Positions 43,227 to 50,828 of a stretch of 64,000 bases of DNA are shown here, piece by piece. Position numbers and translations under genes: made by a program. The stretch is from Burkholderia sp. (GTDB lineage: Bacteria > Pseudomonadota > Gammaproteobacteria > Burkholderiales > Burkholderiaceae), in NCBI GenBank assembly GCA_031253835.1, contig JAIRVP010000013.1, forward strand, positions 23,564 through 87,563, in the 5' to 3' direction. Under the pieces are notes generated by a model that worked only from the letters and a program-made list of their open reading frames with translations, searched no databases and had not been told where the DNA came from. How positions within the stretch are numbered: position 1 is the stretch's first letter; each line of letters starts with the position of its first letter.

Positions 43227-43444
43227 GATGTCGACGACGCATTGCGCGACATCCGCCGCGGCAATCCGTGCTCCCGTAGTTGAACGAATGGCCCCGAGTA
43301 TCGCCGTCGCACCGGTTCCGGTAAATCGGACTGCGTTACCTTCCGTCCGACACGACAGTCAGCCTGGTCCTACCGCCACTTCGGGGCCGAAGCAGGCGAT
43401 GCGTCCCTGCCCCGCCACACATCGCCGCGCTGCGGACAGGTTCG

Positions 43445-44161
43445 TCAGAACCGCCCGCGCAACCCGATGAACACTTCGTTCGACGACAGCTTCGCCTTCA
43501 GCTGCTCGTCGCGTGCGTTGATGCGGTTCGCGAACGTGTTGAAGCCCGTCTCGACGTTACCCATGTCGACATAGCGATACCCGAGGTCGATCGAGAAGCG
43601 CTTGTTGATCGCGTAGCTCACGCCTGCGCCGGCCGAGTAAGCGAGGTTGGTCTGCGTCTTCGACGCGAAGCGGCGCGACGCGTTGGTTTGCCAGCCGTCG
43701 GCCGACACGATCGCGACACCGACGCCGAGCGTGCCGTACACGGAGAAGCCGCGACCGAGATCGAAGTCCTTGTAGCCGTTCAGCATCAGGCGCTGCGCGG
43801 ACACGTGGAATTCGTTCGCGTTTGCGTCGAACGGCGCCCAGTAGCTGGTGAAGTTGTTGTTGCGCTTGAACTCGTACTCGCCTTCCGCACGCCAGCCGTT
43901 GCCGAACTGGTAGCCGAGGCCGAGCGAGCCGGTGACGTTCGAACCCGTCTCCGGGCCGCCGACGCGGCTCGCGACGCGCGGGCTCGTCAGCTCCATGTTC
44001 ACCGCGTTGTCGAACGCGCCGATGATGCGGCCGGTCGCGTAGTAGCCGGCGTCGCCGAGCTCGGCGGCCTTCTTCGTTTCCGGCGCGGTGACGTTATCGG
44101 CGAAAGCGGCGCCCGAGAACAGCAGGGCGAGCGTGGACGGCAGGGCAAAGCGCTTGATCAT
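43445..44161 (-). CDS. Outer-membrane beta-barrel protein (OmpA/opacity type)
   Basis: The 238-residue protein has a signal peptide cleaved near AFA (residue 21). The mature part has alternating beta strands of a small barrel: GNVTGSLGLGYQFGNGWRAE, RLMLNGYKDFDLG, FSVYGTLGVGVAIVS, AGAGVSYAINKRFSIDLGYR, ending in VFIGLRGRF with a C-terminal Phe. It matches the outer-membrane protein beta-barrel family that includes opacity-like proteins. The FixJ-type two-component genes lie just upstream on the same strand and may control it. Confidence 0.88.
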   Translation of the reverse strand: MIKRFALPSTLALLFSGAAFADNVTAPETKKAAELGDAGYYATGRIIGAFDNAVNMELTSPRVASRVGGPETGSNVTGSLGLGYQFGNGWRAEGEYEFKRNNNFTSYWAPFDANANEFHVSAQRLMLNGYKDFDLGRGFSVYGTLGVGVAIVSADGWQTNASRRFASKTQTNLAYSAGAGVSYAINKRFSIDLGYRYVDMGNVETGFNTFANRINARDEQLKAKLSSNEVFIGLRGRF

Positions 44162-44269
44162 GATTCGTTCGATTCCTTGACGATGGATGGCTTGTCGGAG
44201 AAGCCGTCATCGTAGGAATCGCGCGACGATCGTTGAACCCGGTCGCGTACGGGTCGCGCCTCCGTAGCG

Positions 44270-44914
44270 CTACGGAGGCGACCCGCCCGCGAGCGCCGCG
44301 TAGTCGCGCACGAGCTCGACCAGCGACGCGACCTGCAGCTTGTCGAACACGTTCGCGCGATAGGTCTCGACCGTGCGCGGCGACAGCCCGAGTTCGCGTG
44401 CGATCTCCTTGTTGCTCCAGCCGCGCACGATCCCTTCCAGCACCTCGCGTTCACGCGTGCTCAGCGTTGCGACGCGCGCCGCGCGCGTGTGGTCCGCATC
44501 GTCCTGCCCGCGTTGCACGGCCTGCCGGCGCAGCGCCTGCTGGACGGTGTCGATCAGTTCGTCGTCGTCCACCGGCTTGCGCAGGAAATCGAGCGCGCCG
44601 CGCTTGAACGCGCGCCGGCACGCGTCGACGTTGCCGTGGCCCGTCATCACGATCACCGGCAGGTCGCGCCGCGCGCGCAGCTCGTCGAGCGCGTCGAGGC
44701 CGCTCATCCCCGGCATCCGGATATCGAGCAGCACGCAGCCGAGCGCCACGTCGTCGGCATCGGCAAGAAATGCCGAAGCGTCCGGATAGCAGCGCGTCGC
44801 GACGCCGACCGTGCGCAGCAGCAGCGCGAGGCCGTCGCGCACGGCTTCGTCGTCGTCGACGATCGCGACAACGGACGCGTCGCGCGGTGAATGAAGCTGA
44901 AGCGAATCGTTCAC
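44270..44914 (-). CDS. FixJ/NarL-type response regulator
   Basis: The 214-residue protein starts at a GTG overlapping the kinase stop (GTGA). The receiver has D20-D22, the phospho-acceptor D64 in LLDIRMPGMSG, T and K in IVMTGHG and DFLRKPVDD. The LuxR-type HTH is at about 140-200 (LSTREREVLEGIVRGWSNKE, LSPRTVETYRANVFDKL). It pairs with the kinase upstream (translationally coupled) and resembles FixJ/TtrR/DctR-like regulators. Confidence 0.93.
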   Translation of the reverse strand: MNDSLQLHSPRDASVVAIVDDDEAVRDGLALLLRTVGVATRCYPDASAFLADADDVALGCVLLDIRMPGMSGLDALDELRARRDLPVIVMTGHGNVDACRRAFKRGALDFLRKPVDDDELIDTVQQALRRQAVQRGQDDADHTRAARVATLSTREREVLEGIVRGWSNKEIARELGLSPRTVETYRANVFDKLQVASLVELVRDYAALAGGSPP

Positions 44915-46353
44915 GCGGCCTCCCCTGCCAGCGGCAACAGCAATGCAGCTTCGACGCCGCCCGACGGCAAATTGCGCACCGTCAGCGTGCCGTCCTGGCG
45001 CTGCGCGAGCGTGTCGCACAGCGGCAAACCGAGACCGAGACCGCGTGCACGCGTCGTGAAGAACGGTTCGAACAGGCGCGGCAGCGCGTCTTCCGGCACG
45101 CCGGGGCCGTTATCGACGACGCTGAAGCGGTAATGCTTGCCGACGCGCGCGCCGCTGATGCGGATCTCGCCGCGCGCTGCACCCGCAGTGGCACCGGTGA
45201 GCGCGTCGCGCGCGTTCTGGATCAGGTTGTGCAGGATCTGCTCGACCGCGATCGGCTCGGCGAACGGCCGCTCGCGCGCCGCCGCGTTGTGCCAGCCAAG
45301 CGCGATGTGCTCGCGTGCGCAGTCGTCGCGGTACAGGAACAGCAGCGTATCGATGACCGCGTCGGGATCGATTGCGCGCCGCTCGCCGCCATGCACGGTG
45401 GTCACGGCTTCGCGCATGCGCTCCAGGATCGCCGCCGCGCGCTTCGCCTGCGCGACGCTCGTCTGCAGCGCGCGGCGCACGCTGTCGCGTTCGGCCGGCT
45501 GGTCGAGCATGCGTTCGGCCGCGCGCGTGTGGCTGACGATCGCCGTCAGCGGCTGGTTCAGTTCGTGCGCGAGGCCGGCCGCCATTTCGCCGAACGTATC
45601 GAGACGGCCGAAGCGGTCGAGGCGCGCGCGGGTGTCCTCACGGCGCCGCGCCTCGCGCAGCCGCCATGCGCCGAGCGCACCGGCCGCGAGCAAGGCGGCC
45701 ACCGCGTTCCACAGCGCGATCGACAGCCACGGCAGGTCGGCGGCCGTCAGCGTGCGCGTCGTGCGCAGCACGAACGCCTGCGGCTGTGCGGGCAGGTGTT
45801 TCTCGAGATGCATCGTCCACAGCGGCTGCGCGTCGCCCGGCGCGGGCGACAGCAGGTCGATGCGGCGGTCGCGCAACGCCAGCGCGGCCGACGAGATTGC
45901 CGTGGACCAGTCGCCCGGCTGCAGCATCTGGCGCGGATCGACGCGCACGGCCCAGCCGGTCCCCGCGATGAGCCAGTACGCGGCGGGGCCGTCGAACACG
46001 AGCGTGAACGGCTTGCCGGGCCGCTGCTGCGGCAGCGCGGCGGGCGCCGGCCCGCCGTCGGCCTGCCAGCCCGCGCCGGGCTGCCAGTACGCGAGCCCGT
46101 CGAGTTGCGGCATGCGTTCGCGCAGGTTGTCGAGCATGTGCGCGGGCGGCGCAGCGAGCGACGACGCGCCGAGCGTCGCGAGGATCGCCTCGTGCTGCGC
46201 GGCTTTCTGCGCGAGCAGGCGGATCGTGATGCTCGAATCCTGGAAGAAGCGGTCGTACGCGTCGGAGACGGCGCGCGAGATGACGAACGCGGTGCCCGCG
46301 AGGCTCAGCGCGAGCCACGCGGCCAGGGCGGCGATTCGGACGGACGGTTTCAT
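44911..46353 (-). CDS. Sensor histidine kinase (FixL/DctB-like)
   Basis: The 480-residue inner-membrane protein has helices at about 6-26 and 208-230 enclosing a periplasmic domain of about 180 residues. The HisKA domain contains EMAAGLAHELNQPLTAIVSH (H263), followed by the N-box NLIQNARDAL and glycine boxes VDNGPGVPED and GLGLGLPLC. It is a DctB-like kinase and likely senses a small molecule in the periplasm. Its stop overlaps the start of the FixJ-type regulator, its evident partner. The ATG at 46353 is chosen to avoid four extra residues; both fit. Confidence 0.92.
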   Translation of the reverse strand: MKPSVRIAALAAWLALSLAGTAFVISRAVSDAYDRFFQDSSITIRLLAQKAAQHEAILATLGASSLAAPPAHMLDNLRERMPQLDGLAYWQPGAGWQADGGPAPAALPQQRPGKPFTLVFDGPAAYWLIAGTGWAVRVDPRQMLQPGDWSTAISSAALALRDRRIDLLSPAPGDAQPLWTMHLEKHLPAQPQAFVLRTTRTLTAADLPWLSIALWNAVAALLAAGALGAWRLREARRREDTRARLDRFGRLDTFGEMAAGLAHELNQPLTAIVSHTRAAERMLDQPAERDSVRRALQTSVAQAKRAAAILERMREAVTTVHGGERRAIDPDAVIDTLLFLYRDDCAREHIALGWHNAAARERPFAEPIAVEQILHNLIQNARDALTGATAGAARGEIRISGARVGKHYRFSVVDNGPGVPEDALPRLFEPFFTTRARGLGLGLPLCDTLAQRQDGTLTVRNLPSGGVEAALLLPLAGEAA

Positions 46354-46525
46354 GTTCGGCGGCAAGTCGGAAAGCTGGGCACGCGCGCGACATTAAACCC
46401 TCGCCGTGCGGATGCCCGATTGCCGCCATTGTCTGCAAATCGGCACTGCCTGTGGTCCGAATTCGGTTATATCCGCTGTCAGCCGGGTCCCAAACCCGCG
46501 ACTTCACCGCCCGCGCGGCCCCAAT

Positions 46526-46541
46526 ATCAGACTGGACTGAT
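46526..46541. promoter_or_regulatory. Dyad ATCAGACTGGACTGAT
   Basis: It differs from the 34101 copy at one base and lies about 125 nt upstream of the terminator end in the leader of the OmpR-like regulator. Confidence 0.5.
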
Positions 46542-46549
46542 TTTCTTCA

Positions 46550-46654
46550 GACTCCGAACCGACCACAATCGGCCTGCTTGTCCTCCACGCACCTCCAGGA
46601 GTACAGGCTCCATAGTCGATACTTTCTCCCGCCTCCCCTGGCGGGACTTTTTTT
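46550..46654 (+). ncRNA. Candidate small RNA or leader with terminator
   Basis: Between the dyad and a Rho-independent terminator (arms TCCCGCC/GGCGGGA at 46627-46646, seven T to 46654) lies about 100 nt with a small hairpin, GGAG/CTCC (46599-46612 region). The terminator is 115 nt before the regulator start and reads toward it. The transcript extent is inferred from spacing only. Confidence 0.45.
46627..46654 (+). terminator. Rho-independent terminator
   Basis: TCCCGCC (46627-46633) pairs with GGCGGGA (46640-46646), followed by C and seven T (46648-46654). This is one of the clearest terminators in the window. It lies upstream of, and reads toward, the OmpR-like regulator gene. Confidence 0.85.
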
Positions 46655-46769
46655 GGACGGCGTCACGCCGAACCCAGCCCGGAAACCGTCCGGCCATGAT
46701 CCCGCTTCCGTTCATCCGCTCGCGCACGCACGTTGCGATCGCGCCGCACCCGCATCGTTCGCTCGCATC

Positions 46770-47561
46770 GTGACCGACGCGCCGTCCACTTCCATCGCGA
46801 TCCTGACGATCGACCATCCGAGCCGCGGCACGTTCGACGATCGGCTGCGCCGCGCCGGCTACGGCTACGACCGCCTGCGCATCGACGACATCCTGCGCCG
46901 CTCCGGCTACCGGCCGTCGCGCTTCGAGTACCTGCCCGACCTGCTCGCGACCTGCGACAAGCGGCCGTTCGACCTGTTCATCGTGCAGTGCGAAACGTCG
47001 TGCTACCGCACGCTCGAAGCGATCCGCACGCTGCGCGCACGCTTTGCCGACACGGTCGCGATCGTGTCGATCAGCCAGCGCGACGCGGACGTCTCGCGCT
47101 CGGCCTGCTTCGTCGCCGGCGCCAACGAGCATCTGCCTTATTCGACTGCACCGGACAAGCTGATCGCGTGCATGGCGACGTGGCTGCGCTGGTCGCATCA
47201 CCGCTCGACCCATCATCGCCATTGGCGGGTGGGCAGCTTCGAATTCGATACGGCCTCGCGCAGCGTCACCGTCGCCGGCCGCGAGCACATCCTCACCGAG
47301 AAGCATTTCCAGATCGCGACCGCGTTCTTCCTGAACATGGGCCGTGCGATCGACCGTGCGCACATGAGCCAGCTCGTGTGGGGCTCGCTCGTCGCGTCGA
47401 CGAGCCGGCGGCTCGACACGCACGTCGCCTACCTGCGCGACCGGCTCGAACTCGACGGCCGGCACGGCGTGCGGATGATGACGATGTACGGCTTCGGGTA
47501 TCGGCTCGTCACGTGCGAGCCGGGCGAGCCGCCCGAACCGGAGCAGGCACCGACGCCGTAG
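46770..47561 (+). CDS. OmpR-like regulator with degenerate receiver
   Basis: The 263-residue protein begins at a GTG (VTDAPSTSIAILTIDHPSRG). Residues about 8-140 have a receiver-like fold, but the beta-3 position that should hold the phospho-acceptor aspartate reads DLFIVQCET, so Gln73 stands there. Residues about 150-248 are an OmpR winged helix (SVTVAGREHILTEKHFQIA, RRLDTHVAYLRDRLELDG, MMTMYGFGYRL). It is therefore unlikely to be switched by phosphorylation. It lies immediately before the hybrid kinase of the adhesin cluster and could be part of its control. A ten-C run follows the stop. Confidence 0.85.
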   Translation: MTDAPSTSIAILTIDHPSRGTFDDRLRRAGYGYDRLRIDDILRRSGYRPSRFEYLPDLLATCDKRPFDLFIVQCETSCYRTLEAIRTLRARFADTVAIVSISQRDADVSRSACFVAGANEHLPYSTAPDKLIACMATWLRWSHHRSTHHRHWRVGSFEFDTASRSVTVAGREHILTEKHFQIATAFFLNMGRAIDRAHMSQLVWGSLVASTSRRLDTHVAYLRDRLELDGRHGVRMMTMYGFGYRLVTCEPGEPPEPEQAPTP

Positions 47562-47620
47562 CGGACCCCCCCCCCGCAACCCTGACAGCCCCCATTGCGC
47601 GCTGATCGGACTCCATTATC

Positions 47621-50600
47621 ATGGGGGCACTCTGGCCGACCGCCCCGCTCCCCATGGACCACCGCGCCGCTTCCGAACGTCCCGATCCCGCCTCTGCCGC
47701 GCCGACCCGTGTCGGGCGCCGCCAGCGCACGCTGCTGTATGCGGGCGGCGCGGCCGTCACCGTCGCGATCCTGCTTGCAAGCGGGATGATGCTGTACACG
47801 ATGGCGCGCGAGGCGATCCAGGCGCGCTACACGACGTTCGCGGTGCGCCAGTTCCTCGTCCAGTTCGAATTCAAGATGCGCACGACGGGCATGGACACGC
47901 TCGTCACGCACGACGAAGCCGTGTGGAATGCACGCCCGACCGACCCCGCACGCGTCGCCGCGCTCGCGGCCAGCCACGGACGGCTGATCATTCAGGGCAG
48001 CCCGACCTTCCCGCCGACGCTCGCGCTGGCCGACCTGTCGCCCTCGCAACCGGCCGCCAGCTACGCGCAGGATCTCGCGATGGCGAGCGATATGAGCTAC
48101 CGCGTCGGCGCATACGTCGCGAAATACGACGCCGACCGCTCGATCGCGGGCTATGCGTTCCGTCCCGACCGCAGCTTCGCGGTCGTGATTCCGGAACCCG
48201 TGCCGCCCGATTCGCTGACCGCGTCGCCGGCCACCCGCGCCGACACCCTCGTCGCGAAAGTCGCCAGCGGGATCAAGACGCCGGCGCCGGGCCAATTCGA
48301 GTGGTACGGCGCCGTCTACGATCCCGTCCAGCAGCGCGACGTGTTCCGCGTCTCCGGCGCCGTGTACAACGCGCACGCACCGCGTGTCGTATTCGTGTCG
48401 ACGCTGCCCGTCGACCTGCTGCTCCGGCGGCTCACGTCGGGCGACACGAGCGACGCCGCGATCATCGCCGACGGGCACGGCGGCACGCTGCTGCGCTCGG
48501 GCCGCGCGGTCGACGACGCCGCGACGCGCGCGGCGCTCGTCAGCATCGACGCCCGCGTGCGCACGGCCGCCCTCAACGGCGGCACGCACAACGCCTACGG
48601 CGACGGACTGTTCGCGCTGAGCCAGCCGATCCCCGATACCGACTGGACACTCGTGCAGGCGTTCACGCTGCGCTCGCTGCTCGCGACGATCGGCCTGCGC
48701 GCAGGCTGGTACGTCGCGATCATGCTCGCGGTGATCGCGCTCGTCTGGTGGCTGCTCGTGCGCTTCGACCGCAAGGTGCTGAGGCCCGACGATGCCCGTA
48801 CGCGCCGCGTGATCGACAGCGAGAACCTGAACCGCACGATCGTCGAAGCCGCGCCGTCCGGCATCGCGCTGCTGTCGCTCTCCGACGGCGCGGTGCTGCT
48901 GCAGAACGACACCATGCGCGACTACGATGCGCGCCGCGCGGGCGAGCCGTCGTTGCCCGCGCGGCTGCTCGAACGCTTCGACCGTTCCGCCGACGCCACC
49001 GCGTGGCAGCCCGATCTTCACGTGACGCTGCCGACCGCCGACGGCCGCGCCGTCGACCTGCTCGTCAACCTCGTGCGTACCCGCTTCCGCGAAACCGACG
49101 CCGTGCTGTGCAACTTCTCCGACATCACGTCGCAGAAGAACATCGAGCGCCGGCTCGACGAAGCGGACCGCGCCGCCGACGCCGCGAACGACGCAAAGTC
49201 GGCGTTCCTCGCGACGATGAGCCACGAGATCCGCACGCCGCTGAACGCGATCCTCGGCAATCTCGAGCTGATCGGCCGCGAGCCGCTCGCCGAGTCGCAG
49301 CGCGAGCGGCTGCATACGGTCGAAGGCGCGTCGTCGGTGCTGCTCGACCTGATCAACGACATCCTCGACCTGTCGAAAATCGAAGCCGGCCAGATGACGA
49401 TCGAGGCGATCCCGTTCGATCTTGCGGAGACGATCCGGCAGACCGGCGCGATGTTCGAGCCGCTGGCCGCCGCGAAGGGGCTGCAGTTCGACGTGTTCGT
49501 CGACGATGCGCTGGCGTCGCGCTATGTCGGTGACCCGACGCGCATCCGGCAGATCGCCGCGAACCTGCTCGGCAACGCGATCAAGTTCACGAACCACGGG
49601 GAAGTGACGCTCGAGGTGTACTTGCGCGACGACACGAATCCCGATTCGCCGATCGCGATCGGCGTCAGCGATACGGGGATCGGGATGACCGAAGCGCAGC
49701 GCGCGGCGCTGTTCCGGCCGTTCACGCAGGCCGATACGTCGATCACGCGCCGCTATGGCGGCACGGGGCTCGGGCTCGCGCTGACGAAGCAGCTCACGCA
49801 GATGATGCAGGGTTCGGTCGAAGTAAAAAGCGAACCCGACAAGGGCAGTACGTTCGTCGTCACGCTGCCGATGCATGCGGCGAGCAACACGGAGATCGCC
49901 GCCCATGAGGCCGCGCAGGCTGACGATGGCGCGCTGCCGAGCATCACGGCGCGCGTGCTCGTCGTCGACGATCATCCGGTGAATCGCAGGCTGCTGCAGG
50001 GACAACTCGTCACGCTCGGTTATGGGGCGGATGCGGCGGAGGAAGGCGCGTCGGCATTGCGGCGTTGCGCGGATACACGCTACGACCTTGTGATGACCGA
50101 CCTGAACATGCCGGGGATGGACGGTTACACGCTCGCCCGTGTGCTGCGCGCGCAGTATCCGGGACTGCCGATCGTCGCCGTCACCGCACATGCGAGCGCG
50201 GCCGAACATGCGCGCTGCGCGGAAGCGGGGATCGTCGCGGTGCTCGTGAAGCCCGTGCTGCTCGATACGATCGATCGCACCGTGCGGCGTTATGCGCAGG
50301 CGGCGGCAACGCAGGCGCCTGCACGCCGCTCGCTCGTCGATCTCGCGGAAGGCACGCTGCCGCCGGACGTTCATGCGTTGCTCGAAGCCAGTCTCGCAAA
50401 ATCGCTTGTGGCGATTCGCGACGCACGCGCAAGCGACGACGTTCGTGCGCTGCGCGACGAACTGCATGCGTTGCGCGGCGCGTTTGCGACGATCCACGAG
50501 CACGGCGTGGCCGACGCGGTCGGCGCGCTGCAAACGATCGTGCATGGCGACGACATGGCGCCGTTCGATGCGCAGCTGGCGCAAACGGAAGACCTCGCGC

Positions 50601-50644
50601 ACGAAGCCCTTCAGCGACGCGCGACGCAGGCACCGTCTGCCTGA
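47621..50644 (+). CDS. Hybrid sensor histidine kinase/response regulator (adhesin cluster)
   Basis: The 1007-residue inner-membrane protein has helices at about 37-58 and 362-382, with a periplasmic sensor domain of about 300 residues of CHASE4-like character ([30 protein letters not shown]). A PAS-like domain ([20 protein letters not shown]), a HisKA with H535 in [16 protein letters not shown], an HATPase ([26 protein letters not shown]), a receiver with D827 in [13 protein letters not shown], and a C-terminal helical Hpt-like stretch ([15 protein letters not shown]) follow. It lacks periplasmic Venus-flytrap domains of BvgS. It is directly upstream of two adhesins and likely feeds the nearby LuxR-type regulators. 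An alternative start is at 47654. Confidence 0.93.
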   Translation: MGALWPTAPLPMDHRAASERPDPASAAPTRVGRRQRTLLYAGGAAVTVAILLASGMMLYTMAREAIQARYTTFAVRQFLVQFEFKMRTTGMDTLVTHDEAVWNARPTDPARVAALAASHGRLIIQGSPTFPPTLALADLSPSQPAASYAQDLAMASDMSYRVGAYVAKYDADRSIAGYAFRPDRSFAVVIPEPVPPDSLTASPATRADTLVAKVASGIKTPAPGQFEWYGAVYDPVQQRDVFRVSGAVYNAHAPRVVFVSTLPVDLLLRRLTSGDTSDAAIIADGHGGTLLRSGRAVDDAATRAALVSIDARVRTAALNGGTHNAYGDGLFALSQPIPDTDWTLVQAFTLRSLLATIGLRAGWYVAIMLAVIALVWWLLVRFDRKVLRPDDARTRRVIDSENLNRTIVEAAPSGIALLSLSDGAVLLQNDTMRDYDARRAGEPSLPARLLERFDRSADATAWQPDLHVTLPTADGRAVDLLVNLVRTRFRETDAVLCNFSDITSQKNIERRLDEADRAADAANDAKSAFLATMSHEIRTPLNAILGNLELIGREPLAESQRERLHTVEGASSVLLDLINDILDLSKIEAGQMTIEAIPFDLAETIRQTGAMFEPLAAAKGLQFDVFVDDALASRYVGDPTRIRQIAANLLGNAIKFTNHGEVTLEVYLRDDTNPDSPIAIGVSDTGIGMTEAQRAALFRPFTQADTSITRRYGGTGLGLALTKQLTQMMQGSVEVKSEPDKGSTFVVTLPMHAASNTEIAAHEAAQADDGALPSITARVLVVDDHPVNRRLLQGQLVTLGYGADAAEEGASALRRCADTRYDLVMTDLNMPGMDGYTLARVLRAQYPGLPIVAVTAHASAAEHARCAEAGIVAVLVKPVLLDTIDRTVRRYAQAAATQAPARRSLVDLAEGTLPPDVHALLEASLAKSLVAIRDARASDDVRALRDELHALRGAFATIHEHGVADAVGALQTIVHGDDMAPFDAQLAQTEDLAHEALQRRATQAPSA

Positions 50645-50716
50645 ATCCGGTGCGACCGGCCTCCACGGCCGCTCGTGCCGGCCCCCCCGATCGCGCGCCC
50701 GACGCGATAGCGCACA

Positions 50717-50770
50717 CGTAGGACACGCCCCACACAATCCGCGCCACCAATCAGCCCCGGACGACTGATT
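50717..50770 (+). promoter_or_regulatory. Adhesin 1 control region (two dyads)
   Basis: CGTAGG-N6-CCCACA (50717-50734) and AATCAG-N10-CTGATT (50749-50770) lie about 60-110 bp before the adhesin start. Both are repeated with the same spacing before adhesin 2. The second half-site GGACGACTGATT is identical. The sites fit binding by a LuxR/FixJ-type regulator. Confidence 0.6.
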
Positions 50771-50828
50771 CGGACCAGCCCGATCCCTACCATTGGTTTG
50801 TACCTGACAAACTGAAAGGAGTAGGGCA

